A DNA stretch of 64,000 nucleotides from Cristatella mucedo (taxonomy: Eukaryota; Bryozoa; Phylactolaemata; Cristatellidae), in assembly GCA_009760855.2 (NCBI GenBank), contig WPIO01000023.1, forward strand, positions 3,042,501 through 3,106,500, in the 5' to 3' direction. Below, piece by piece: positions 1 to 10,464 of this stretch (positions are counted from its first letter, which is position 1; each line of letters starts with the position of its first letter). Both the position numbers and the translations under genes were made by a program. The notes beneath the pieces are model-generated. The model did no database searches. It saw only the letters and a list, made by a program, of their open reading frames with translations, and was not told the origin of the DNA.

Positions 1-95
1 TTAGATCACGCTTCCTATAGAGCAAATGTAAATGACAATTAAGAGATTGAGCTCTCTGAGAGCACTATAACAAATGTATTATTATTGCTATTATT
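1..95 (+). mobile_element. SINE family C, 3' part (window edge)
   Basis: GATCACGCTTCCTATAGAGC, AAGAGATTGAGCTCTCTGAG, GCACTATAACAAATGTATT and a (TTA)n tail. The same tail closes SINE family A. The LINE at 95 starts directly behind it. Confidence 0.75.
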
Positions 96-1137
96 ATGCC
101 GACGATATTCAGCTGTATCGGTAATTTATACCGGCGGAACCACCTGCTGCAGCGACTGATAAACTAAATGCTTGCCTTGCAGACATTCTATCCCGGATGG
201 CAAATTTCCTTAAACTAAGCAACGGTAAATCGGAACAGCTACTCATAGGACACCTCAAGCATGTGGCTGGACTATAAGACTTACCTGTTCTAATAAGTGA
301 TGCTGTTGTCCTACCATCACAGTGTGCTCGGAATTTAGTTTTTCTCTTCGACATCTGCTTAAATTTTGAAATTTTCTTTAAGAAGACTGCTTCCACAGCT
401 AGCTGTCATATCCGATTCTTAGTTAAGGTTAGGAACTGTCTTCCAAGGTAGCATGTACACAATGTAGCTAGCTCCTTGATTCTGTGTTGGCTTGATTATC
501 GTAATTCCTTTTTGGCTGGGATTCGAAAAAGTCACTAAGGCACTGCACCTGGCAATGAGTATGGCTGAAAGGCTAGTTTAGGAATCCCCCTGGTTTGTCC
601 GTTTTCACCTTTGCTGAAAGAGCTTGAATGGATGCCGGTAATTAACGGAAATAGATTGAAGTTCTTACGCTGACCCACCAGGCCTGCAACGGCTTGGCGT
701 CTTAATACCTAACTGAACTGCAGTACCAGTTTCAGCCAGCATGTGCCCTCATGTCCCGAATAGGCAATATATTAGTTGTTCCATTTCTCCGCTTAAAGGC
801 CGTTAGCGACCTAGACTGTTGAACTCAATTCCAGAATTCTCACGCAACGACACTAATCTCCAGCTGCCGACCATGGCACATCCTTTCCAGCAGTCCCATG
901 CTGCTACTTCCATGCTACTCACTACCTCAACTGCTCCCTTGGCTCAGCTATGCGTCTCACTCTGTATTTGTTGCATGAGATGAAGTCTTGTTAGCTACCG
1001 AATGCGTACCTAAGACCGCTTAGGCTTTAATTGCGTTTTAAAAAGAAAATTCTCCTGTGTATTACCCACACAGTCTTTGTGGCTTTGTGTACTTACAGAT
1101 GGAAATAAATTAAATTACATAATGTTACATTACAATA
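95..1137 (+). mobile_element. LINE RT-to-3'-end remnant (L2/CR1-like)
   Basis: Reads ADDIQLYR, the YADDTQ motif eroded, then NFLKLSNGKSEQLLIGHLK and, with stops, LDYRNSFLAGI, the usual C-terminal segment. It ends with the shared tail (ACCGAATGCGTACC, GTGTACTTACAG) and a TTACAT-type repeat. Multiple frameshifts show it is dead. Confidence 0.88.
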
Positions 1138-3389
1138 AATCGGTCTCACGACAACGTTTACTCGATGGCCTAAGCTATCCATTTAGAAGATGCGCGTACG
1201 CTTTTTGAGATCGCAAAGAACGGCCTCACGAAAGTTCGCAAAAACAGCGTGGACAGTATAAGAGCGATAAAGTGAACCGAATAGGTTCTCCCTAGGCTCT
1301 CTCGTGTGTAGCCCCTACAGATAGAAAGCGCCTCAGCACTGAGTCAGTTCGATTTCTAAATAAAATCGGCGGAGCAGCGTTCTTTTCGGCCGTGCTAACG
1401 TGAAGCGTAGAATCGGTACATTTAAGCACCGTGCAAGTCTTCGATATCGCCGGCCGGCGTCGTGTATCTTATAGAATCAAAATCTGGGTTAGATTTGTGC
1501 ATTTTAATAAAACTGCAGCGGACTCACGTTGATAAATTGCCATGCTCAGCTACTGAAAGCAAATTTGCATAAGTTGAAATCGTTTTGCGCTTCCACTAGC
1601 GCTCGACTACTGCTAGGTCTCTGAATCGGCTCTGTCACCCTTTCTGCTGCGCCGCACTGTCTCTTTTCTTCATTAAGCAGTCTAAAAATAGGCCGTATAA
1701 GATTGAGAAATTTTAGCTGCCACCGGGAACTTCTATCTGAGCGAGATTCGCGTCTTTTCCGTCAAAGCACGCCAGTCAATTGTGCCAAGAAAAAGAAAAC
1801 ATAAGAATCTTACCCATCTGGCTTAGTTTGCTTCTAATTTAGTGCAACTAAGTGGTTTAGTACCGCGATTTAAGTGTGCAGGAGCTCCCCAAATGTTGTT
1901 GGGCGATTAATCGATGATTCGGAAAAGCCCCGCCACTTCCAGCGCTTCGTTAAAAACTTCGTAGAGAAAATTCCGCAACTGCTGGCTGCTATCGCCACTT
2001 TGCCAAGCTTCCAACGCAAGTTTAAGTGATTTCAAAATTTGAGAATTTTTAAGAAGATGCCAGCACAGTTTATTTAGTTAACTCGAGTCAACTGAGTCCT
2101 TTAGATTGGCACAGTGCCATGTGAGCGAAAATAAACTGAACTGTATCAGTTTTCTGCTGGGCCTTGGTCGCATGCAAGCAGCCCGCCATCTTATGTACGA
2201 TCGACCGGTTGCTCGCAGCACTAGTCTAGCAAAAAAAGATCAACAATTTTGCCATGAAGATTTCTGCGCATTTTCATGAGCACAAGAGGAAAAAAGATCT
2301 ACGAAGAATGGAATACACTTTTCAGGTGGAGACGAAGGAAACAATAACTGTCGATATAAGAGTATGAACAAGCAGCTCGTTATAATATTCGCATCCAGAG
2401 TTCGTGTCGCGCATGCGTACGGTTCCACTCAATGGACAGAAGTAAAAATGTTCGATAAGGTAGAGCTGACAGCCGCGCTCGCATAGCCCGTGCCGCGGAC
2501 CAAACGTGCTCCTCTGCAATGTCCTTCGACGCAACCCGGACGTGTCTCTCTCGTCGCGAGAGTTGAGTCCAAATGTTCGGAGCCAAAGCCAAGCATCTTC
2601 AGCTGCCCCTCATTTTAGCAAAGAATCGCTGAACTCTTTTCTCCACTAGCCAGCGCACACCGGCATCCATGCTTTTGCATGCACGTGTATACGCGAGTGT
2701 TTCCCGCAATCGGAAGTCCCTAATGATTTGTTAGCGCATACTGACCAATGGGAAGAGAGTCCGCATAACTCGCATTAATAAATGCGAAGGACAAAAAGCA
2801 CTCTCGTTTTTTCAATTTAAAACTTAGTAGAAAGTATAAGAATAATAATGCGCATATTTAAGAAAACAATTTTCAAAGAAAAACGAAAAGTCTGAGATGT
2901 TTGATTTGCGTGTATGAGACAGGTACACGTGTGTGTGCAGGTCCTTAATTGCAAATCGGAAATGCATTGAAAACCGCTCAAGGTGCGGGGAAGGTATACA
3001 CGTAAAAAATTCAAGCAAGTGAACAAAACAAGGGTGCTAAGTTTGACATGCTAAGTTTGGCGCATTTTTAGCATCACGCCGTTCTCTTTTTAAGTTAGCG
3101 GTATAAAGGAAAATTAACTAGGTAAGCCATCGTTTTCTAACAACAAATATCTGTTTTGACATAAATCGGTTTGGATCAAGGAAGATTTTGGCGAGCCAAA
3201 TATTTGACAACTACCGCTAACGACAACGCCACAGACAAACAGTGGAGGAAGGCAACTGCAGTTGCGCTTTTGAAACTCTACGTAATCGCAAATTTCGTCG
3301 CAGCAAGCTAGCGAGTGTCACTGCAAGATTCCGCCAACTGCTTACAAACGAGAGTTCGAAGCATCGGATTGGATAGGAGTTTAGAAATT
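1138..3389. other. No recognised gene or repeat
   Basis: Ordinary AT-leaning sequence between the first LINE and the GC island. Open frames are short (up to 70 codons), overlap on opposite frames and match nothing I recognise. Confidence 0.6.
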
Positions 3390-3751
3390 GGGGATTATAC
3401 GGCGTCGCCGGTGTGCAGCGTCTCGATCGGCGCAGTCGGGCAAGACGCCGAATGATGCTTCTAGTGGGATATTTTTCGGGTAAGCGAGCGCTGGCACTAG
3501 CAGGCCAGCCGACCGACGGCCGAACGAGTGCGCTGCAGCGGCGCCCTCTAGAGGACGAGCGAGCCGACTCCACTCTCTGTCACGCCCGTCGCATGTCGCG
3601 GCGCGCGCAACAGTGACGCTTTGCTAGCGTGCCACGGCCCGAGCGCGGCCGCGCTTGCGCCGAACGATCGAGAATCTAGGCGCGAGCGCTTCCTCGTTCG
3701 CTCTGCTTCGCTGCATTGACCGGGTGCTAAGAGCGGTCGCCCTCCCAAACA

Positions 3752-3862
3752 ATGAAAGATGCGAACGCAGCTGCACCACCGCCATCGAGTTGCCCACCTC
3801 CGAGCAATGTCGGCCCGTCCGGAATTAAGGGAACGGTGACGGCAGCGGCAGCGGCAGCGGCA

Positions 3863-3905
<43 letters not shown>

Positions 3906-3922
3906 AGCGTGTGGACGGCTAG
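3752..3922 (+). CDS. Small poly-Ala reading frame in the GC island (possible first exon)
   Basis: ATG in a fair context (AACAATGA) opens 56 codons: MKDANAAAPPPSSCPPP, NVGPSGIKGTVT, then an uninterrupted run of about 23 Ala and KRVDG before TAG. The Ala run is encoded by a (GCA/GCG)n tract (3838-3903). An Ala/Pro-rich start is known for vertebrate protein kinase D1 and the PKD-like C1 half lies 6 kb downstream on the same strand, but nothing links the two directly. It could also be a non-coding GCG repeat. Confidence 0.25.
3838..3903. repeat. (GGCAGC)n/(GGC)n trinucleotide tract
   Basis: About 66 bp of GGCAGC units passing into pure GGC. It reads Ala, Gly/Ser or Arg/Gln on plus and Pro/Leu on minus. 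Confidence 0.95.
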
Positions 3923-4708
3923 CTCGAGCCATTACGCCTTGCGCTCGACGAAGCAATGGCATCACACCGACAGCGAACCCTCTGCTATGCTCGCACTCGT
4001 GCGTCATCAGCATTCCTGCAAGCGAGGAGGCCTCGCTCGAACTCGCCGCCGTGTTTACATAAGACGCGCGGCCTTTTGTTTACGCGCGAGGCAACGTGAA
4101 CGCGCGGCGCCCCCGCAGCGGGGCGCGAAGCCGGAGAAGCCCTTAGCATCCGGGCGGGTGCGACAGGTGGCTCGTCGGTTGACGACGTATCTTCGAGCGC
4201 ACCTGGAGCTGACTCAGCGACCGATCGACGCCAGCGTGGCGCCGGCGAGCCGGTTCTCGCCGGGCGGGTGTGACGAATTAGCACCATCCGCCGCAGTCTG
4301 CCGCAATGCACTACCAGTCCCGCAGATAACGGCTCCTGGGAGTAGCAATTTTGATGCCGTATCGCAACAGTACGCTGTGATTCAACTGCACTCGCAAAAT
4401 TTCTCACCATTGAGTTTACGCGAGCTTTCGCTTTGCATGTGGACTGCAAAGGGCGGGCTGCTACAAAAATCGACCTCAATCCGCATCCATCCACCGAAAA
4501 GCCACCAGAAATCATTGTAAGCGAACTCTCAAATTTAGATTGCTTATTACAGACCACTGTGTATACAGTGTACAGATGCAAAGGCCAGCCCGAGTCCCCA
4601 TTGGTTGGTATTATTGGTTCTACTTTTGCTTTAATACCGAACTTGGTCAAGGATGAATTATATAAGGATACTAACGGTTTTCAAAATGAACACACGCTTG
4701 AAAATTAG

Positions 4709-5204
4709 CCGAGGTTAAAATTTCAAGGCCGGAAATCAATCAAAATGGCTGGAAAAGTCGAAAACGTCAGGGACGGCGTGATGTGTTCCTTCTGGTCCTC
4801 GCGAGTGAGGCCGTATCAACGAATTCAGTTGCACAAGACAGCAATTCAGCGGAGATTTGAGCGTCGGCCTCCATTCTGATAAGCTGAGGGCTGCGGTAAA
4901 GCTATTTTATTTCATCGCATTTAAGTTATCTATAACCCAAATGCACGAGCCGCTGCTCTCCTAAATTCACCGCAGTCTTGTGTGCTTAAGTACAACAAAC
5001 GGTATTTGCGTTTTATAATATATCGTCCTGTACAAGCACAAGCATAATTTTGTAAAAAAAATGGTGCCAACGCATTTGATGATTATTTGAGTATTTGTTG
5101 TATCGTATGCATTTATTGGGGTGCTGGTAGAGTTTTGTTGATTAACTAGTAAGTAGCTGCGTATTTTGACACCAAGTCATGTCAGTACCGACGTTCCGCT
5201 GTGT
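4709..5204. other. No recognised gene
   Basis: After the GC island. A 44-codon frame from ATG 4745 (MAGKVENVRDGVMCSFW) is present but has no recognised match or exon borders. Confidence 0.5.
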
Positions 5205-5430
5205 TGACTAATGATAATAATAACAATAATAATGCACTTGATAAAGTGCCCTCAGAGAACTCAATCTCTCTCTAGGCGCTTTACATTTACTGAAAAGGGA
5301 AATGCAATTGAATGGGGAATAACATCATGCTTGATAAACAAAAAACGAATGTCATGGTTAGAGTTGACATGCACAAGGTCTGCATGCAAATGTGGTTAGT
5401 GGCAGGATGCACACTACATAGGTCCCAACG
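5205..5430 (-). mobile_element. SINE family C copy
   Basis: On plus the (AAT)n tail comes first, then GCACTTGATAAAGTGCCCTC and GAACTCAATCTCTCTCTAGG. The body includes ATCATGCTTGATAAACA and GACATGCACAAGGTCTGCAT, shared with 5665-5880. Confidence 0.78.
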
Positions 5431-5664
5431 AGAACGAAAGTTTTAAGAATTTACCTAGTTTTTTTCTAAGCTGAGGATGGCATTCAGCGGAAGGTGCACT
5501 TATTATGCACCGTGCCAAAAAGAATACTCTAGCGCAGCTTTTAACACTACCAATCACCAAGTGCTTCTCGAGTGCCTTTCCTCTCTTCTGGGCATAGCTA
5601 GCACAGAGCTACAATGATCAGGTCATATATCAGTGGGACACTTTAGAGCGTTAATGGGAACGGA

Positions 5665-5880
5665 CAAATAATAATAATGATAATAATAATACATTTGTAT
5701 AGCATCCTTAGAGAACTCAATCTCTTTTTAGGAATTTTACAGCGTGATCGAATGGTTTGCAGTAGCTTGCTAGATGACAACAAGCATACCGTGGCTAGAG
5801 GTGACATGCACACGGTCAGCATGCAAATTTGGTTAGTCGCAGCATGCACAGTGTCTGTACGCATAAGTACACAGAGGATA
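5665..5880 (-). mobile_element. SINE family C copy
   Basis: TAATAATACATTTGTATAGC, GAGAACTCAATCTCTTTTTA, then TGACATGCACACGGTCAGCA in the body. It lies about 240 bp from another copy in the same orientation. Confidence 0.78.
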
Positions 5881-6204
5881 AATCGCACGGAATTCGCAAG
5901 ATTCTGTTATAAATAGGTGCGTTTAAAGTTTCTTTTTAAATGTGGTCAAGTCAGGGATGACGTGACACAAGCCGGAAGTTAGTTCCGGGCTTTGGGAGCA
6001 AACGAACTAAAGGCCGGAGCTATTCAGGATTTAAGGTTCGTATGAGGTATAGGTAAGGATTAGATTCCAAAAGGCCGGTGGTAGGATGCTTAGAAGAGCA
6101 ATGTCCCCTACTCCAGCGGTATCTTACGAATAACTTTCCGGTTTTATCGTCATTTTGTTTAAGGAAATTTGCCAAACTTATATATCTATCACTGCTCGCA
6201 CTAT

Positions 6205-6290
6205 AATAATAATAATATTAATACATTTGTATCGCGCCTTCAGAGAACTGAACCTCTCTCTTGGCACTTTACCAATGCTTATCGCTTCGG
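6205..6290 (-). mobile_element. SINE family C tail copy
   Basis: AATAATAATATTAATACATTTG, shortened, followed by GCCTTCAGAGAACTGAACCT and a GGCACTTTAC end. Confidence 0.68.
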
Positions 6291-6729
6291 GCTGGGTCTC
6301 CCACACCGGCGGCTGCCTTAGCTACGCGGGCGGTTAGTAACCCACATGTTATTTATGATCCCAAACTTACAAGTTCTCTAGATCGTCAATTATAAAATAT
6401 GTAGACCTGACGGTTTCTAGGGTTGTAATCGTGAATGATGTTATTGCATTTTTTAAGATTAATGAATTATACATTAACAAAAGAAAAGCACCCGGAGCAG
6501 CCGCCGGGGCCGGAGCCACCAGCTGAGTTGCCGCTCTTTGGGCGGGAGCTACGAGCTGAGTACCCGTTCGTTTGGTCTGCCTAGCAATATCTCGCACCGC
6601 TCAGCATGCTCCCCAACATGCATCACTGTGAATCTCTCTAACTTAGTAGTTATCCATCAAGCATGTTGTATCTCCGGCGGCTCAACTTAACACTATTAAT
6701 AAGTAACTATTAATAACTATAAATAACTA

Positions 6730-7239
6730 TTAATAAGCGACCTTATTTCTGAAAATGGTCTCGACCTGCTCGTCTTCACTGAAACTTGGCTAAAATCAGT
6801 AAACTGCCCGACAATTAAAGACGCTACCCGACCGGTTTCTCATTCTTTCACACTCCTAGATCAATTGAAACTGGAGTCGGTATTGCTACTATCATGAGCA
6901 CGAAATTCAACTTCAAGCCATTTGCAGTACCCTCAAAGCAGTCTTTTGAATTGATTATCTTGATTTCACCCGAAAACAAGCTACCAATGGTTGCAGAAGT
7001 CTATCGCCCACCAGGTACCAAATTCTCTTTTATCTCAGATTTCTATGATCTCATTTTGATTCTGTGTGCAATAAATCTATCCTTCCTCGTTATGGATGAT
7101 TTCAACATTCACTTTGATAACATTTCTGACACCTTAAGTACTGAAATTTGTGCATTGACTAACCCATTGTCTCTTGTGACCCATATGCATGGCCCTACTC
7201 ACATCAAGGGTCACACTCGACCAAATTGTCTCGTACAAC
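6730..7239 (+). mobile_element. LINE endonuclease-domain fragment (L2/CR1-like)
   Basis: Conceptual translation with frameshifts gives LDLLVFTETWL, VAEVYRPPGTKFSFISDFYD and FLVMDDFNIHFDN, the APE-type endonuclease blocks (TETWL, YRPPG, GDFNIH) of L2/CR1-like elements. It is 5'- and 3'-truncated, and ends where the direct repeat at 7240 begins. Confidence 0.85.
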
Positions 7240-7630
7240 TGCACTTTGTCATGATGCTGGTCGAGCCGATTTGGAGGTTTTGACATTCTACTTTTTGAGT
7301 AATGTAATGTAATGTATCTCCGTCAGTAACTCCACAAAGTCATAAAGACCATGTGGGTGTTACGCAGGAGAGTTTTGTATAGCGCACTCACAGCCTAAGC
7401 GGCTTTCGGTACGCATAACAATTGTTTGGCCATAATTAGTAAGTTTTTGATTCAATTCAAGACATTTAGCTACCATCGAAATGCGAGCCTACACTTGCTG
7501 TAAAAACGCAGAGAGATTTGAGGTACTGGAAGGCAAGTAAGGATTAAAGGCCTGGTAGAGCTGCGTGTCAAGTAGACACAATATGAAAGCCTAGATTGTG
7601 TTTGGCGCTTACATGGGGAAGAGGTATGGC
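7240..7630. repeat. Left direct repeat flanking the inserted FAD-exon segment
   Basis: Starts TGCACTTTGTCATGATGCTGG and ends GGGGAAGAGGTATGGC, like 8796-9069. It is longer only because it carries a 116-bp LINE-tail insertion (7303-7418). Confidence 0.9.
7303..7418 (-). mobile_element. L2/CR1-like LINE 3' tail inserted in the left repeat
   Basis: Read on the minus strand it matches the 3' end of the LINE at 61.7-61.86 kb, through ...ACCGAAAGCCGCTTAGGC..., GTTACGCAGGAGAG on plus, and ends in (TTACA)n. The right repeat shows the empty site, GAGTAA|CAA. Confidence 0.85.
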
Positions 7631-7735
7631 CAAAAAATAATAATTTTAAAAAATACAGGTATTGGTGTTAAAGCCAGCAGAATTGTTGCACGGTCTCGCT
7701 ACCCAGCCCGACGACAGGTAACTCAGAAGGCTGTC

Positions 7736-7756
7736 ACACACACACACACACACACA

Positions 7757-7841
<85 letters not shown>
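7736..7841. repeat. (CA)n microsatellite
   Basis: About 106 bp with two interruptions (TT at 7759, CG near 7808). It occupies the same place as the (CA)n at 23452 in the related block. Confidence 0.97.
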
Positions 7842-7842
<1 letters not shown>

Positions 7843-7844
<2 letters not shown>

Positions 7845-8794
7845 GCCTTTGCGTGCTGGTATAAGTTTTGTAATATGCATGGCATTAAAAATGATTGCCA
7901 TTTTTCCGCCAGTGACTTTAAAGCACGGGTATAGAGATTAAGCTCTTTTAGAGAGTTATATGATTAGAAACTTTAATCATTATATGAATATTCTTGTTAA
8001 CGGGCTTCCACATGTTGTCGACGGGCCAAGGCCCCTGAAACCCTAGCTACTGACTTGGTAGTGTGTGACTACTCCTCGAAAAGCTATCTACTCACCTTCA
8101 GGCGTTTCTTTCAGAAACTGCAATTGCGTGGATGTGTCAGAATTGATGCTGCTGTCGTCAAAATCAAACTGGGTTCTTTTCAAAACAGCCTGTACGAGGC
8201 AATCCTCATTTTCTGGGAAGATGGCCAAGTGATCGCCTGGAGAGTACGAGCAGTCTGGAGGATTTTTGAAGCACACGCGTATCATTCAGAAATTGAGAGG
8301 TTAAAATGGCTGTAAAAAAATTCTACATTTAATTAATAATCCAAACCACGTTTTTGAACAATTTTTCTACTTTGGGTGAATAAAAGAACAAAATATAAAT
8401 TTATTTACATTTTAAGACGCCAAGTCACGAACGAATCAATTAGACGGCCGTCTAATGTACCTCATCTTAAAGTAGGGAGACATCACAAAGGCAGTAAATA
8501 TTTGCTGTTTGTTAATACGATGTCAATGCATTTTCGGAAAATATACAAAGATTACGAGCAGACATCATTGCAGTGGCACTGCAAGAGCCAATCATGAGTG
8601 GGAGGTATTCAAACAGTGAGGGTGACGCTATGCTTGCCCATAGCTGCTGGATTGGTTGCATCGTAGTGATGATTCAGTAAGATAATGGCCATCCATGTGT
8701 GAGTACCTTCTATGCAGACTTCAACATAATTAAATGTGTCGGGTGAGGAGTAAGGCCAAGAAAGGTCAAACGATACATAGAGTTAAGTGCCATC
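7843..8794. repeat. 952-bp duplicate of NOS intron-exon-intron (source 24815-25766)
   Basis: Begins GAGCCTTTGCGTGCTGG and ends GAGTTAAGTGCCATC in both copies, with only scattered substitutions and single-base indels. It covers flanking intron as well as the FAD exon, so it arose at DNA level, not from mRNA. Confidence 0.93.
8096..8286 (-). pseudogene. Displaced second copy of the NOS FAD exon, acceptor lost
   Basis: Same 191-nt length as 25069-25259 and an intact frame (IRVCFKNPPDCSYSPGDHL, ending KETPEG), with five amino-acid differences. The donor GAAG|GTGAGT is intact, but the acceptor CAG has become CTG. It lies about 4 kb past the NOS stop on the same strand and no partner exons are seen around it. 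It therefore cannot be spliced normally and looks like a dead duplicate. Confidence 0.9.
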
Positions 8795-8795
8795 A

Positions 8796-9069
8796 TGCAC
8801 TTTGTCATGATGCTGGTTGAGCCGATTTGGAGGTTTTAACATTCTAATTTTGAGTAACAATGGTTTGGCCATAATTAGTAAGTTTTTGATTCAATTCAAG
8901 ACATTTAGCTACCATCGAAATGCGAGCCTAAACTTGCTGTAAAAACGCGGAGAGATTTTAGGTACTGGAAGGCAAGTAAGGATTAAAAGCCAGGTAGAGC
9001 TGCGTGTCAAGTAGACACAATATAAAAGCCTAGATTGTGTTTGGCCCTTACATGGGGAAGAGGTATGGC
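8796..9069. repeat. Right direct repeat flanking the inserted FAD-exon segment
   Basis: 274 bp, nearly identical to 7240-7630 without its LINE insertion. The repeat brackets the foreign segment tightly on both sides. Confidence 0.9.
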
Positions 9070-9419
9070 ATGTATTGCTTAAAACGTAGACCTAAAAAGG
9101 ATCCTTGGTGGAATGTGTACATATGTATAATACAATGCTTTTGGTATAGATAATTCACATTTCTACATAAGAATTTGGCAATATGGGTTGTCAATATCAA
9201 GTCTTGCGGAATTGTTTTGAGCAGCAAGTGCTTGACATCCTGTCGTGTACGTATATGATCATGAACGTCAGTTAGTTTTATATAACTATGCCGTAAGTCA
9301 TGACCTTGAGGTAGTAATCCGTGATTAGCAGTGAGACATCAAGTACTCGCAATCCATACACTCTCTCCTGTGAACCTGTAGCTTTCTGTGCATTAAGCCG
9401 TATCTTTTCCTAGCCTAAA

Positions 9420-9422
<3 letters not shown>

Positions 9423-9475
<53 letters not shown>

Positions 9476-9585
9476 CTCCCCTCTCTCTTTCTTCCTCTCT
9501 TTCCCCTCTCTCCATCCATCTCTCTTCCCTCTCTGCCTCTCTCATCTCTCTCGCTGCCTCTCCGTTCTCTACCGCTCTCTGCATC

Positions 9586-9617
<32 letters not shown>

Positions 9618-9700
9618 ACTTTCTCTCCTCCTCTCTCTTATCTTTCTTTCTGTCACCATTTCTCTGTCTCTGTCTCTCACTTTCTCTCTCTTAACCTTTC
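9423..9700. repeat. (CT)n and degenerate polypyrimidine tract
   Basis: Pure (CT)n to about 9472, then ~230 bp of imperfect CTCTCT/CTTTCT. The long minus-strand frame here is an artefact of the repeat. Confidence 0.95.
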
Positions 9701-9715
9701 AGCGTATCTTTTCTT

Positions 9716-9796
9716 TGAGCAGTTTTAAATGTAAAGTGCCTAGAAAGAGATTGAGTTTTCAGAGGGCACTCTATCAAGTGTGTTATTATTATTATT
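9716..9796 (+). mobile_element. SINE family C tail directly against the orphan C1 exon
   Basis: GTAAAGTGCCTAGAAAGAGA, TTTTCAGAGGGCACTCTATC, then (TTA)n. The next bases, ATGCGCCAG, run straight into C1-domain coding sequence. Confidence 0.78.
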
Positions 9797-9805
9797 ATGC
9801 GCCAG

Positions 9806-10000
9806 TATCTAAAATGTGAAGGTTGTGGGTTGGATTACCACAAGGGCTGCGGCTATAAGATACTCTCCAACTGCTCGCCTGACCATACTCGGCGTGCTTC
9901 TCAGAATGCGCCAAGCATAAGCAGCATGGGCGGTGCACCCGTTTCCACGGTGTCATCGTTCACACTGCATCGAAGCTTCTTAAATCAGGACAGGGACACC
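9806..10000 (+). CDS. Orphan half C1 zinc domain, protein kinase D-like
   Basis: Frame reads [20 protein letters not shown] then [12 protein letters not shown]. The spacing C-x2-C-x4-H-x2-C-x7-C fits the second half of a C1 (diacylglycerol/phorbol-ester) domain, and KCEGCGLxYHKxC is the specific form in the first C1 domain of protein kinase D, followed there also by a RRxS segment. The first half (H-x12-C-x2-C) is not upstream: a SINE (TTA)n tail is. An acceptor (GCGCCAG|) and a donor (ACC|GTGAGA) bound 65 codons. No PH or kinase exons were seen in the window, so it may be a 5'-truncated or displaced exon. Domain call is firm; gene status is not. Confidence 0.6.
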
Positions 10001-10239
10001 GTGAGAGCACTGCTATCACGTCTCTTAAAGATTCTAGTCCTTGCGGAGGCGCTACAAATACCGGCGCTGCTGGCTCGGCTCGAAGCTCGAGTCACAAATG
10101 CTGCCTCAATATGCCCAGATATTCTGATGGTTAGTGACCACAGCTGCTATAAATACCGGCCCCTACGTTTAGATAGCTCGTACGCGTCGTTAAGGGTCGA
10201 CTAGTTTATTTGACAGCTGCAGAGTCCGATAGGTTTCCA

Positions 10240-10460
10240 ATGGCCAGCCATAGTATACGATACATACTCTGTAGTATTTGCCATATAAACCTCCAAAATC
10301 TGCTGCAGCGACTAATAAACTGAATTCATGTCCTTGCAGAAATTCGATCATAGAAATCGGCAAACTTTCTTCAACTAAGCCTTGATAAAACAAAACTGCT
10401 ACTCACAGGACAGCCCGAGCACGTAGCAAGACTAGGATTGTGCTCTTCTAATAGAGTTTA
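10240..10460 (+). mobile_element. Short LINE fragment
   Basis: Closely parallels 110-310: CTGCTGCAGCGACTAATAAAC, a CTTGCAGA segment, then CTACTCACAGGACA and CTCTTCTAATAGAG. It is a piece of RT between the YADD motif and the GHL block. Confidence 0.7.
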
Positions 10461-10464
10461 TGAG

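Larger units (their letters stand above)
3390..4330. promoter_or_regulatory. GC-rich, CpG-dense island
   Basis: Sharply richer in G+C and in CpG than the AT-rich flanks, with words such as GGCCCGAGCGCGGCCGCGC and GCGCGGCGCCCCCGCAGCGG. In animals such islands often mark promoters and first exons, but no initiator or TATA element could be assigned. Several long open frames here (for example 3909-4520 plus, 3985-4650 minus) are likely a by-product of high GC. Confidence 0.6.

Noticed and set aside
3909-4520. 203-codon plus frame and overlapping 221-codon minus frame
   Set aside because: Both lie in the GC island where stops are rare; compositions are Arg/Ala/Pro-rich and no domain is recognised.
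8055-8315. 86-codon plus frame and its twin at 25034-25288
   Set aside because: They are the antisense shadow of the two FAD-exon copies.
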